Assembly: GCA_002412425.1 (NCBI GenBank)
Contig: DHVB01000012.1
Coordinates: forward strand, 1-14,278
Direction of reading: 5' to 3'
Length of the DNA stretch: 14,278 nucleotides
Source: Bacteroidales bacterium UBA5219
Lineage (GTDB): Bacteria > Bacteroidota > Bacteroidia > Bacteroidales > ML635J-15
Part shown: positions 1-6,788 of the stretch, piece by piece
Layout: each line of letters starts with the position of its first letter
How positions within the stretch are numbered: the first letter of the stretch is position 1
Translations under genes and position numbers: made by a program
Notes under the pieces: generated by a model
Databases searched by the model: none
The model's input: only the letters and a program-made list of their open reading frames with translations
Told to the model about the DNA's origin: nothing

Positions 1-87
1 TAACAACGTGGTGAAACTTTACAGGTAAGCAATAATTATTTCAATTAAAAGTGATGTGCTGAACGTAATAGAAGTGTTGTTTGCATG

Positions 88-102
88 TTGTCCTACGGAC
101 AA
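88..102. repeat. Short perfect hairpin in the left non-coding region
   Basis: TTGTCC, a 3-base loop TAC, then GGACAA: a perfect 6-bp stem inside the inverted-repeat element. No T-tract follows on either strand, so it is not a terminator. Its role is unknown. Confidence 0.6.
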
Positions 103-110
103 ATCAGTTG

Positions 111-133
111 AAAGTTTATAAAGTTCGTAAAGT
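111..133 (-). repeat. Inverted copy of the dispersed 24-bp ACTTTACGAACTTTAT repeat
   Basis: Read on the minus strand, these 23 bases are identical to the first 23 of the 24-bp repeat found at 13221-13244 and 13284-13307, about 13 kb away. The repeat is built from 9-base units close to AAACTTTAC. A single further unit (AAACTTTAC) lies at 14-22. Like the distant copies, it is non-coding and lies beyond the 3' end of a gene (here rho). Confidence 0.7.
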
Positions 134-199
134 TGAGTAAAACACTAGGATTACAACAGATGTCCGCAAGACTAGCTAAGCATAACTAAATCCGAGTGA

Positions 200-224
200 G
201 CAGAGTGAGCGAAGCGAACTCTGC
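200..224. repeat. GC-rich hairpin in the left non-coding region
   Basis: GCAGAGT (200-206) pairs perfectly with ACTCTGC (218-224) around an 11-base loop containing GCGAAGCGA. It is far more GC-rich than its surroundings and lies within the element bounded by the 47-78/253-284 inverted repeat. No run of T follows on either strand, so it is not a canonical terminator for rho, which ends at 309 reading leftwards. Confidence 0.55.
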
Positions 225-308
225 GAAGCAATAGACGCGTCAGCCTACTTTTAACACTTCAACTACGTTCAGTGCATCGCTTTTAACTTTCTACTTTTAA
301 CTTTTAAC

Positions 309-2183
309 TTATAATCCTTTGTCCATAGTCCATAAGAACTCTTCGTTAGTTGCAGTTTGCATTAGTCTTGTTCTCATAAACTCCATAGCTTCTACAGAGT
401 TCATATCAGCTAGGAATTCTCTTAAAATCCATAATCTATTAATTAGCTCATTGTCAATTAATAAATCTTCACGTCTTGTACTTGATGCGGTAATGTCAAC
501 TGCTGGATATATTCTACGGTTAGATAATTTTCTGTCTAATTGAAGTTCCATATTACCAGTACCTTTAAACTCTTCGAAAATTACTTCGTCCATTTTAGAG
601 CCTGTTTCTGTTAAAGCAGTTGCTATAATTGTTAGAGAACCACCGTTTTCAATATTTCTAGCAGCACCGAAAAATCTTTTTGGTTTATGTAAAGCATTTG
701 AATCAACACCTCCTGATAAAACTCTTCCCGAAGCTGGAGCTACAGTGTTATAAGCACGTGCTAATCTTGTGATTGAATCTAGTAAAATCACAACATCATG
801 TCCACATTCTACCATTCTTTTTGCTTTTTCAAGAACTATGCTCGATACCCTAACATGTCTTTCTGCAGGTTCATCAAAAGTAGAAGCGATAACTTCAGCA
901 TTTACGTTGCGAGCCATATCTGTAACTTCTTCAGGACGCTCGTCTATAAGTAATATCATTAAATATACTTCAGGATGGTTAGCTGCTATTGCATTTGCAA
1001 TTTCTTTAAGAAGAACAGTTTTACCAGTTTTTGGTTGAGCAACTATCAAACCTCTTTGTCCTTTTCCTATTGGAGCAAATAAGTCAACAATTCTTGTAGA
1101 TAAAGTTGCTTTTCCATTACCTGTGATATTAAATTTTTCGTCAGGAAACAATGGAGTTAAATGGTCGAAAGGCACTCTGTCTCTCATTAGAGCAGGATCT
1201 ATTCCATTTATTTTTATAACTTTAGTTAATGGAAAATATTTTTCTCCTTCTTTTGGAGGACGAATTGAACCTTCGACAGTATCACCAGTTCTTAATCCAA
1301 ACAATTTTATTTGAGATTGAGAAACATAAACATCGTCTGGAGAATTCAAATAATGATAATCCGAAGAACGCAAGAAACCATAACCTTCAGGAATAACTTC
1401 TAAAACTCCTGTAACCGTAATAATTCCAGAAAAATCATATAAATCTTCTTTTTTAGGTTTTTTAGGTTCTTGTTCTTTTTGTTTTGTTTCACCATTTGTT
1501 TTAACAACTTCTGTTGATTCTACTTTCGTAGTTTCTACTTTTGCTGGTTCTACTTTTGCTGGTTCTACTTTTGTTGATTCCGCTTGTATAGGTCTTTCTG
1601 TCTCAATATCAGGCAAATGCGTAAGTTCATCATTTAGCTTAGTTTGAGGCTTTTTTAAAATCATTTTTTTCTCTTGTCCTTTTTGATGAGGAGTTTGAGT
1701 GTTTTTGGCATTGTTAGTAGGTTTTGCTTCAGCTAAATTTTTATTTGGTTGAGCATTTTGAGCTACTGCATTTGATTTTTTTTGTTCAACTTCTTTTTTA
1801 TTGTCAACAGTGTCTTTAGTCTTGTTTTGCTCCTCAACTACAGCTTTTTCTTTTGTTTCTAAGGTATTGTTAACTTGTTGTACTTCATCAAACAAATTCT
1901 TTTGAGTAGGAGTAGGGGAGCTAAAAGTTATTTTCTGAGCCTTCATTTTAGTCCTAGGTCTTTTTCCGTTTTCACTAGCTTTGTTTGTAGCATCAGAATT
2001 TTGAACTTTAGATTGTTTCTTTTTATCCGCCTCTTGCTCAGCAGCTTTAATAGCTTGAACATCAAGAATTTTATATATCAAATCAGATTTGCGAAATGCA
2101 TCAACTTTATGAATACCAAGATCTTTTGCAATTTCTTTTAACTCAGGTAATAATTTTGAGTTTAGTTCTATAATGTCATACAT
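309..2183 (-). CDS. rho: Transcription termination factor Rho with long low-complexity linker
   Basis: Rho is a hexameric RNA helicase that ends transcription of untranslated RNA. At 624 aa it is much longer than the roughly 420 aa of E. coli Rho. Domains: SAP-like Rho_N at about 5-45 (LLPELKEIAKDLGI); a K/E/N/Q/T-rich linker at about 46-246; the OB-fold RNA-binding domain at about 247-325 (EGYGFLRSS); then the RecA-type ATPase. The Walker A motif reads QPKTGKT, with K388 and T389; Walker B reads VVILLDS. The Q- and R-loop blocks (GGVDSNALHKPKRFFGAARN, TGNMELQLDR) are intact. The linker includes tandem five-residue KVExx repeats encoded at about 1516-1575. Long disordered linkers are common in Bacteroidota Rho. 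The start has no clear ribosome binding site, as usual in this phylum, but the next residues form Rho_N directly. The gene is divergent from the sigma gene. Confidence 0.97.
   Translation of the reverse strand: MYDIIELNSKLLPELKEIAKDLGIHKVDAFRKSDLIYKILDVQAIKAAEQEADKKKQSKVQNSDATNKASENGKRPRTKMKAQKITFSSPTPTQKNLFDEVQQVNNTLETKEKAVVEEQNKTKDTVDNKKEVEQKKSNAVAQNAQPNKNLAEAKPTNNAKNTQTPHQKGQEKKMILKKPQTKLNDELTHLPDIETERPIQAESTKVEPAKVEPAKVETTKVESTEVVKTNGETKQKEQEPKKPKKEDLYDFSGIITVTGVLEVIPEGYGFLRSSDYHYLNSPDDVYVSQSQIKLFGLRTGDTVEGSIRPPKEGEKYFPLTKVIKINGIDPALMRDRVPFDHLTPLFPDEKFNITGNGKATLSTRIVDLFAPIGKGQRGLIVAQPKTGKTVLLKEIANAIAANHPEVYLMILLIDERPEEVTDMARNVNAEVIASTFDEPAERHVRVSSIVLEKAKRMVECGHDVVILLDSITRLARAYNTVAPASGRVLSGGVDSNALHKPKRFFGAARNIENGGSLTIIATALTETGSKMDEVIFEEFKGTGNMELQLDRKLSNRRIYPAVDITASSTRREDLLIDNELINRLWILREFLADMNSVEAMEFMRTRLMQTATNEEFLWTMDKGL
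1516..1575 (-). repeat. 15-bp tandem repeat (four units) inside rho
   Basis: Four consecutive 15-bp units, the two central ones sharing TCTACTTTTGCTGG, encode KVEPA/KVETT-type pentapeptides in the linker of Rho. The 15-bp period preserves the reading frame, so copy number can change without breaking the gene. The flanking codons look like decayed units. Confidence 0.75.
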
Positions 2184-2233
2184 GAATGAATGTAATTTAT
2201 GTGATACAATAAATTTAAAAGATTTTTTTAAAC

Positions 2234-2255
2234 TGTCAAAATGACAACTCGACAG
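2234..2255 (-). promoter_or_regulatory. Possible alternative hairpins in the rho leader
   Basis: TGTCA-AAA-TGACA (2234-2246) is a perfect small hairpin. CTGTC (2233-2237) can instead pair with GACAG (2251-2255). Both lie between the proposed rho promoter and its start codon. The stems are only five bp, so regulation is a guess. Confidence 0.25.
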
Positions 2256-2269
2256 CGTTAATCAGGGGA

Positions 2270-2277
2270 CAAAGATA
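2270..2277 (-). promoter_or_regulatory. Candidate rho promoter -7 box
   Basis: On the minus strand this reads TATCTTTG, an exact match to the Bacteroidota -7 consensus TAnnTTTG, about 87 bp upstream of the rho start. The same eight bases precede the tmRNA gene. No good -33 TTTG is visible. The remaining spacer up to 2541 is very AT-rich and holds no gene that I can support. Confidence 0.55.
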
Positions 2278-2494
2278 ATATGTTTTTTTTAAAATAAAAA
2301 TAAATTCTTTAAAAACTTGAGATTTTTCAAGACTATATTAAAAATTTTTTAAGTAAACACTTTACAATCAAAATAATATGTGCTTGTGCTATTTTAAAAA
2401 TAACATTTGGAAAATTACTAAATAGGCAAACTATTCGCTTGTTTTTTTAGTATTTAATTCAAATTGTTTAAAAAAAATACTGTTTTAGACAACC

Positions 2495-2524
2495 TTTTTG
2501 ACGAATGAAACGTTTAATATATTG
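2495..2524 (+). promoter_or_regulatory. Weak candidate promoter of the sigma-factor gene
   Basis: TTTTTG (2495-2500) and, 17 bp on, TATATTG (2518-2524) resemble the -33 and -7 elements with one base missing from the -7 box. Transcription would start close to the ATG at 2542, giving a leader of about 10 bases. Confidence 0.3.
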
Positions 2525-2541
2525 AATTTAATTTTGAGGAC

Positions 2542-3414
2542 ATGCGACAATTAAGAATAACACGTCAGGTAACTAATCGGGACAGTATTGCATTTGAAAA
2601 GTATTTGCAAGAAATTTCACGTGAAGAAATGATTTCTTCAGCAGAGGAAATTGAATTGGCAAAACGTATCAAAGATGGTGACCAAGAAGCGGTTGACAAA
2701 TTGGTTTTAGCAAATTTAAGATTTGTTGTTTCAGTAGCAAAACAATATCAAAACCAAGGATTGAGTTTACAAGACTTAGTAAACGAAGGAAATTACGGCT
2801 TATTAGTTGCTGCAAAACGCTTTGATGAAACTAGAGGATTCAAATTTATATCTTATGCAGTTTGGTGGATACGACAATCTATTTTGCATGCAATAGCGGT
2901 AAAAGGCAGAATGATTAGACTTCCGCTAAATAAAATAGGTGTTTTAAATAAAGTTTATTCAACTTCTTTAGCTTTAGAGCAAAAATTAGAACGAGAACCT
3001 AGTTTAGCCGAAATTGCTGAAGAAACAGACTATAATTTTAAAAATGTTAATGAAGTGCTTAAATATCAAGGTAAAACATTGTCGATGGACGCTCCTTTAA
3101 GTAATAGTGAAGGTGACGATGATTTTACAATGGGCGATTTACTAAGCTCCACACAAACACTTTCTGTTGAAAAAACCTTAAATAACGATTCTTTAAAAAT
3201 TGAAATTAATGAAGCTTTAAAAATATTAAGTGAAAGAGAAAGAAAAATTATTACTATGTTTTTTGGTTTAGAAGATGAAAGCCCTAAGACTTATGAGGAA
3301 ATTTCAGAAGCTTTAAATCTTACTAGAGAAAGGATTAGACAACTAAAAGAATCTTCACTTAAAAAACTTAGACAGTCGTCAAAGCGAAATATATTGCAAT
3401 CTTATCTTATATAA
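2542..3414 (+). CDS. Sigma-70 family factor, Bacteroidota RpoD type (possibly a divergent paralogue)
   Basis: A 290-aa sigma factor of the short Bacteroidota RpoD/SigA type, lacking region 1.1. Region 1.2 is at about 15-47, region 2 at about 50-131 (ANLRFVVSVAKQYQNQGLSL, then RFDETRGFKFISYAVWWIRQ), region 3 at about 132-200 and region 4 at about 222-285. The helix-turn-helix, LTRERIRQLKESSLKKLR, is in region 4.2. Region 2.4 reads HAIAVKGRMIRLPLN, where phylum primary sigmas usually read QALAEQSRIVRLPLN, and EGNYGL replaces the usual EGNLGL (from memory). The core scaffold is intact, so it is functional; the changes suggest either a drifted primary sigma or a second, group 2-like factor. I leave the gene symbol blank for that reason. 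The start is supported by the N-terminus MRQLRIT, close to the MRQLKIT usual in the family. Confidence 0.9.
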   Translation: MRQLRITRQVTNRDSIAFEKYLQEISREEMISSAEEIELAKRIKDGDQEAVDKLVLANLRFVVSVAKQYQNQGLSLQDLVNEGNYGLLVAAKRFDETRGFKFISYAVWWIRQSILHAIAVKGRMIRLPLNKIGVLNKVYSTSLALEQKLEREPSLAEIAEETDYNFKNVNEVLKYQGKTLSMDAPLSNSEGDDDFTMGDLLSSTQTLSVEKTLNNDSLKIEINEALKILSERERKIITMFFGLEDESPKTYEEISEALNLTRERIRQLKESSLKKLRQSSKRNILQSYLI

Positions 3415-3445
3415 GTATAAGTTTTAAATTTTTTTGAAAAAAGTT

Positions 3446-3453
3446 TATATTTG
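3446..3453 (+). promoter_or_regulatory. rpe promoter -7 box
   Basis: TATATTTG exactly matches TAnnTTTG and is followed by CA, as at three other promoters here. Transcription would begin near 3459, after the upstream in-frame TTG (3434-3436), leaving about 16 bases before ATG 3476. This decides the rpe start. Confidence 0.65.
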
Positions 3454-3475
3454 CAGTAAATTTAAAAAACACAAA

Positions 3476-4126
3476 ATGAAAAATATAATACTATCTCCTT
3501 CTATGCTTTCGGCAAATTTTGCTAATCTTGAAAAAGATATTCAAATGATTAACGAATCTCAAGCCGATTGGTTTCATCTAGACATAATGGACGGTGTGTT
3601 TGTTCCAAATATATCTTTCGGATTTCCAGTAGTTAAATATATTAAAAAATTTGCACAAAAACCTTTAGACGTACATTTGATGATTGTTCAGCCAGAAAGA
3701 TATATTGCGGAATGGAAAAAAGTTGGAGCAGATATTTTAACAGTGCATTATGAGGCTTGTACGCATTTGCATCGCACAGTTCAAGAAATTAAAAATGCTG
3801 GAATGAAAGCTGGAGTGTCTTTAAATCCACATACATCAGTAGAATTGTTGAATGATATTTTGCCAGAATTGGATATGGTTTTAATTATGTCGGTAAATCC
3901 AGGATTTGGAGGGCAAAGTTTTATAAGTCAAAGTTTGGTTAAAATAAAAAATTTGAGAGAAATGGCAGATATTTATAATCCAAACTTAATAATTCAAGTT
4001 GATGGTGGTGTTGATACTCACAATTATAAAGAAATTATTAAGGCTGGAGCTAATTCTTTAGTTGCAGGTTCAGCAATTTTTGGTTCAGAGAATCCAGTAG
4101 AAACAATTAAAATTTTAAAATCGTAA
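3476..4126 (+). CDS. rpe: Ribulose-phosphate 3-epimerase
   Basis: Interconverts D-ribulose 5-phosphate and D-xylulose 5-phosphate in the pentose phosphate pathway; cytoplasmic. The 216-aa product is a complete TIM barrel of normal length. It opens with ILSPSMLSANF; the metal and catalytic residues are visible as H34 and D36 (WFHLDIMDG), H67 (DVHLMI) and D176 (QVDGGV). The phosphate-binding and flexible-loop block is MSVNPGFGGQSFI. A longer frame opens at a TTG at 3434, but that would add 14 residues with no family counterpart and would start upstream of the -7 box at 3446, so ATG 3476 is preferred. It follows the sigma gene by 61 bp but appears to have its own promoter. The tmRNA gene follows on the same strand. 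Confidence 0.96.
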   Translation: MKNIILSPSMLSANFANLEKDIQMINESQADWFHLDIMDGVFVPNISFGFPVVKYIKKFAQKPLDVHLMIVQPERYIAEWKKVGADILTVHYEACTHLHRTVQEIKNAGMKAGVSLNPHTSVELLNDILPELDMVLIMSVNPGFGGQSFISQSLVKIKNLREMADIYNPNLIIQVDGGVDTHNYKEIIKAGANSLVAGSAIFGSENPVETIKILKS

Positions 4127-4142
4127 TATTAAAAATATTTTA

Positions 4143-4150
4143 TATCTTTG
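4143..4150 (+). promoter_or_regulatory. tmRNA promoter -7 box
   Basis: TATCTTTG matches TAnnTTTG, followed by CA. It ends 17 bp before the mature tmRNA 5' end, leaving a short leader to be removed by RNase P. The -33 region shows no good match. Confidence 0.6.
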
Positions 4151-4167
4151 CATAAATTTACAAATCA

Positions 4168-4562
4168 GGGGCTGACTCGGTTTTGACAGCAAGGTAAATG
4201 ATTGTGTAAGCATGTCGGGCAATGTGGGTAATCCCGTTAAACTTTTTCACAAACAATTAACTGGCGCAGATAACTTTGCTTTCGCTGCTTAATCGAATAA
4301 AGTAGATTAACTTAATTTCGGCACAAGGTGCTGAAACGAAACATCTCTCGATTGGACGGTTCGGTTCCGCTTCGGCAAAGAGATGGCATAGCTACCGAAC
4401 TAGCTTTTTTATCTCCCCGATAAAAAGGCGAAAGTTTAGGGGATAAGGTCTTAGTCTGGGTGTTTGTCCTCGCTCTAAGGCTCGAAAATTAAAGGCAAAA
4501 TAAACATGTAGAAAGCACCTTTGTTTCTTGTTTGGACGCGGGTTCGATTCCCGCCAGCTCCA
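4168..4562 (+). ncRNA. ssrA: Transfer-messenger RNA (tmRNA)
   Basis: tmRNA frees ribosomes stalled on broken mRNA and tags the product for proteolysis. The 5' end GGGGCTGACTCGG and the 3' CAGCTCC (4555-4561) form the seven-bp acceptor stem with one G-U pair. The T arm is GCGGG-TTCGATT-CCCGC (4538-4554), and 4562 is the discriminator A. The genome continues ACAAAA, so CCA is not encoded and must be added after transcription. The tag reading frame begins at GGC 4263 and ends at TAA 4290-4292, giving GADNFAFAA, which keeps the small hydrophobic AA terminus recognised by ClpXP-type proteases. The resume codon is chosen by analogy with other Bacteroidota, whose tags usually begin with Gly. About 395 nt, one-piece type. 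No clear terminator follows before the convergent mqnD. Confidence 0.96.
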
Positions 4563-4611
4563 CAAAAAGAAAAGTCTGAAAATGCTTAGATGAAAATCAA
4601 TTTATCTTCAG

Positions 4612-5439
4612 TTACAAAAACAAATCCAAACTTTTATCTTCTAAATTATTCAGTTTCAAAAACTCTTCTCTTAATTTATAAATTGATTTTTTTCCTAAGT
4701 CGCCAATATCTTTTGAATATTCATTCACATATAAATTCACATGTTGCATCATAATTTCTTCGTCCATTTCAACAGCATGTTTTTTCATAAAAGATATTGT
4801 GCCTCTAAGATTTTTAAATGCTAAGTTTATGCTTTCGCTAAGCATTTTATCTATTTCTTGTTTTATTTTGTTGGGTAAACTTCTTTTTACAATTATTCCA
4901 CCTAAGGGAATGGGTAGATTAAATTTATTTTCCCATAAATTTCCTAAGTCGGCAATTAATTTAAGACCCCGCTTTTGATAAGTAAAACGTGTTTCGTGAA
5001 TTAGCAAACCTGCATCGCACTCATTTGAGAGAACAAGTTCCTCAATATCAGAAAAAAGGTAAACATTTTTGTTTTGTGCTTCATTAAAAAATATTTGCAT
5101 AAGCAAATTTGCTGTGGTTGATTCACCAGGAATTGCAATTTTACAGTCTTTTAGCTCGTCAGGATAAATTTTTCTTTTACTAACAATTAAAGGTCCGCAA
5201 TTTTTTCCCATTGCAGTTCCAGAATTTAATAATTGGTAGTTATCAGAAATTTTTAAAAAATTATGAAAGCTAGTTTTACTAATATCAACTTCTTGCTGCT
5301 TTGTGTAGGTATTTAGTTTTTCAATATCGTCTATAATAATCTCAAAATCAAAATTTTTAGTGTCTATTTTTTTGTTAATCAACGCATCAAACATAAAAGT
5401 GTCGTTTGGACAAGGCGATATGGCTAATTTTAATTTCAT
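4612..5439 (-). CDS. mqnD: 1,4-dihydroxy-6-naphthoate synthase
   Basis: Converts cyclic dehypoxanthine futalosine to 1,4-dihydroxy-6-naphthoate in the futalosine route to menaquinone. The 275-aa product has the periplasmic-binding-protein-like fold of the MqnA/MqnD family: SPCPNDTFMF at 8-17, CGPLIVS at 81-87, PGESTTANLL at 104-113, and H148 in LLIHETRF, the probable equivalent of the catalytic histidine described for Thermus MqnD. These motifs, and the adjacent futalosine hydrolase, favour MqnD over MqnA. There is no signal peptide, so it is cytoplasmic. Its start overlaps the mqnB stop in an ATGA (5436-5439), which implies translational coupling. Confidence 0.93.
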   Translation of the reverse strand: MKLKLAISPCPNDTFMFDALINKKIDTKNFDFEIIIDDIEKLNTYTKQQEVDISKTSFHNFLKISDNYQLLNSGTAMGKNCGPLIVSKRKIYPDELKDCKIAIPGESTTANLLMQIFFNEAQNKNVYLFSDIEELVLSNECDAGLLIHETRFTYQKRGLKLIADLGNLWENKFNLPIPLGGIIVKRSLPNKIKQEIDKMLSESINLAFKNLRGTISFMKKHAVEMDEEIMMQHVNLYVNEYSKDIGDLGKKSIYKLREEFLKLNNLEDKSLDLFL

Positions 5440-6083
5440 TTGTTTTGTTTTAAAAAATCAATAGTCAAATCACTATAATTATTAATAGGAGTATTAAAAT
5501 CCCAATTTTCACGTTTTGTTTTTAAAATAATATTGGAAATTCCTCTTATTTGAATAAAATTTTTCTTAAAATGTTTGCAAACCAACATAAAAGCAGCACC
5601 TTCCATACTTTCTATTTCATAATTTGAAATAGGATTTTGCTCAGGAATATTTACGCTTGTACCAGAAACTTTCTTTAAATTATGAAAAAAATGTGGATAA
5701 TCGCTTGTATTATAAATTCTTCCATTGTTAATTAAGTTCCTAAAATGTTGATTAAATTTTGAATTAAAAACATTGATTTTTTTGCCATTATCTCTAATGC
5801 AAATATCTTCAAAGCTATCTGAATTAACGTTGACAAGCTCGCCAATTTTTAAATTTTCCGAAAAACTTCCAACAGTTCCAAGATTTATTAACAAATCGTA
5901 TTCTTTAATATTTACGCAAGTAAACATTGAAAACATAGTAGCAACAAGTCCAACGCCTGTAGTTAGTATGTCGCAGTTGTAATTTGTGTTTGAGAATACT
6001 GTGTCTGAGCGTTTGATAAAGTGCAAATTATCAACTATTTGCTTGGCTTCTAAACTTGTGGCAGTAATTATTAAAGTCTTCAT
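5436..6083 (-). CDS. mqnB: Futalosine hydrolase
   Basis: Removes hypoxanthine from futalosine to give dehypoxanthine futalosine, a step of menaquinone synthesis. The 215-aa product belongs to the nucleoside phosphorylase/MTA-SAH nucleosidase superfamily: TGVGLVATMFSM at 42-53, NLGTVGSF at 67-74, the substrate loop ESMEGAAFM at 158-166 with E161, and IRGISN at 179-184. The last motif ends in N184 where MTA/SAH nucleosidases have Asp; together with the following KRENW block this fits futalosine hydrolases. The partner mqnD directly downstream makes the assignment firm. mqnA and mqnC are not in the window. Confidence 0.92.
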   Translation of the reverse strand: MKTLIITATSLEAKQIVDNLHFIKRSDTVFSNTNYNCDILTTGVGLVATMFSMFTCVNIKEYDLLINLGTVGSFSENLKIGELVNVNSDSFEDICIRDNGKKINVFNSKFNQHFRNLINNGRIYNTSDYPHFFHNLKKVSGTSVNIPEQNPISNYEIESMEGAAFMLVCKHFKKNFIQIRGISNIILKTKRENWDFNTPINNYSDLTIDFLKQNK

Positions 6084-6097
6084 AATTTATGTTTTAA

Positions 6098-6105
6098 CAA
6101 AAATA
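6098..6105 (-). promoter_or_regulatory. mqnBD promoter -7 box
   Basis: TATTTTTG on the minus strand matches TAnnTTTG exactly, 14 bp upstream of the mqnB ATG, so the leader would be very short. It lies in the 69-bp spacer shared with folE. Confidence 0.5.
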
Positions 6106-6129
6106 GCTTATTATTACGACAATTTTATT

Positions 6130-6137
6130 TATTTTTG
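6130..6137 (+). promoter_or_regulatory. folE promoter -7 box
   Basis: TATTTTTG followed by CA matches TAnnTTTG. Its last three bases are the TTG (6135-6137) that opens the longest folE frame, so that TTG would lie upstream of the transcript start and cannot begin translation. This supports ATG 6153. Confidence 0.55.
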
Positions 6138-6152
6138 CAAAAAATTTTAGAC

Positions 6153-6767
6153 ATGGTAGAAAGTTTAAATAATTCTGAAAATGGTGGCTATGCAAAAATT
6201 GAAAAATATGATGATGAAAAAACTAGATTATTAGCCCAACATTATTCTGAAATTTTAAAATTGTTAGGCGAAGATGCAGAACGCGAAGGTTTATTAAAAA
6301 CACCTAAAAGAGTTGCTAAATCAATGCAATTTCTTACTCAAGGTTATAATATGAATCCAGAAGAAATTTTACGCTCTGCAATGTTTCGCGAGGACTATAA
6401 GCAAATGGTAATTGTTAAAGATATTGAATTGTACAGCATGTGCGAACATCATTTGTTGCCATTTGTTGGAAAAGCTCATGTTGCATATATTCCCAATCAT
6501 TATATTACTGGATTAAGTAAAATTGCAAGAGTTGTTGATGTTTATGCAAGACGTTTGCAAGTTCAAGAAAGATTGACAACACAAATAAAAGATTGTATTC
6601 AGAATACTTTACAACCATTGGGAGTTGCGGTAGTTGTTGAAGCTCAGCACTTGTGTATGCAAATGCGAGGAGCGCAAAAACAAAATTCAATTACTACAAC
6701 TTCTGATTTTACAGGTGCATTTTTAAAAGATGCAACACGTCAGGAATTTTTATCATTAATTAAATAA
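6153..6767 (+). CDS. folE: GTP cyclohydrolase I (FolE type IA)
   Basis: Converts GTP to 7,8-dihydroneopterin triphosphate, the entry to folate and, through other enzymes, to queuosine or pterin cofactors. From ATG 6153 the product is 204 aa, the usual length. Zinc ligands are C97 and H100 in SMCEHHLLPF and C168 in AQHLCMQMRG. Other conserved blocks are EGLLKTPKRVAKS, ITGLSKIARVVDVYARRLQVQERLT and SITTTSDFTGAF. The N-terminal ~20 residues are variable and do not decide the start; the promoter box overlapping the upstream TTG does. It is divergent from mqnB, and fabD follows 21 bp after the stop with no promoter word between, so the two are probably one transcript. Confidence 0.95.
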   Translation: MVESLNNSENGGYAKIEKYDDEKTRLLAQHYSEILKLLGEDAEREGLLKTPKRVAKSMQFLTQGYNMNPEEILRSAMFREDYKQMVIVKDIELYSMCEHHLLPFVGKAHVAYIPNHYITGLSKIARVVDVYARRLQVQERLTTQIKDCIQNTLQPLGVAVVVEAQHLCMQMRGAQKQNSITTTSDFTGAFLKDATRQEFLSLIK

Positions 6768-6788
6768 AAGAACTAAAAATACTATAAT

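Larger units (their letters stand above)
47..284. repeat. MITE/REP-like element bounded by a 32-bp imperfect inverted repeat
   Basis: Positions 47-78 and the reverse complement of 253-284 match at 27 of 32 positions with no gap, sharing the cores CTGAACGTA and GAAGTGTT. The 174 bp between the arms hold two smaller hairpins (88-102 and 200-224) and one inverted copy of the ACTTTACGAACTTTAT repeat. No open reading frame of note lies inside. The arm core resembles, from memory, short intergenic hairpins of the type CTGAGCG...GTCGAAGT common in Bacteroidota genomes. A non-autonomous mobile element or a REP-type pair of repeats are both possible. No target-site duplication is evident. The inverted repeat is seen directly; its identity as an element is inference. 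Confidence 0.6.

Noticed and set aside
1..28. Possible C-terminal tail of a plus-strand gene at the left edge (frame 2 ends in TAA at 26-28)
   Set aside because: Only eight codons are visible, nothing identifies a protein, and all three frames close by base 48.
234..241. GACGCGTC palindrome as an operator
   Set aside because: An eight-base palindrome alone, without a promoter or second copy, is not evidence of a binding site.
319..2141. Several plus-strand open frames of 63-89 codons within rho
   Set aside because: They are antisense shadows of the rho coding sequence with no recognisable protein features.
3434..3475. N-terminal extension of Rpe from TTG 3434
   Set aside because: The stretch contains an exact -7 promoter box and adds residues not expected in the family.
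4563..4611. Terminator between tmRNA and the convergent mqnD
   Set aside because: AAAT-CA-ATTT is the only pairing, with mismatches outside it and no T-tract, so it is too weak to call.
6135..6152. N-terminal extension of FolE from TTG 6135
   Set aside because: The TTG is the end of the promoter -7 box; ATG 6153 gives the normal length.
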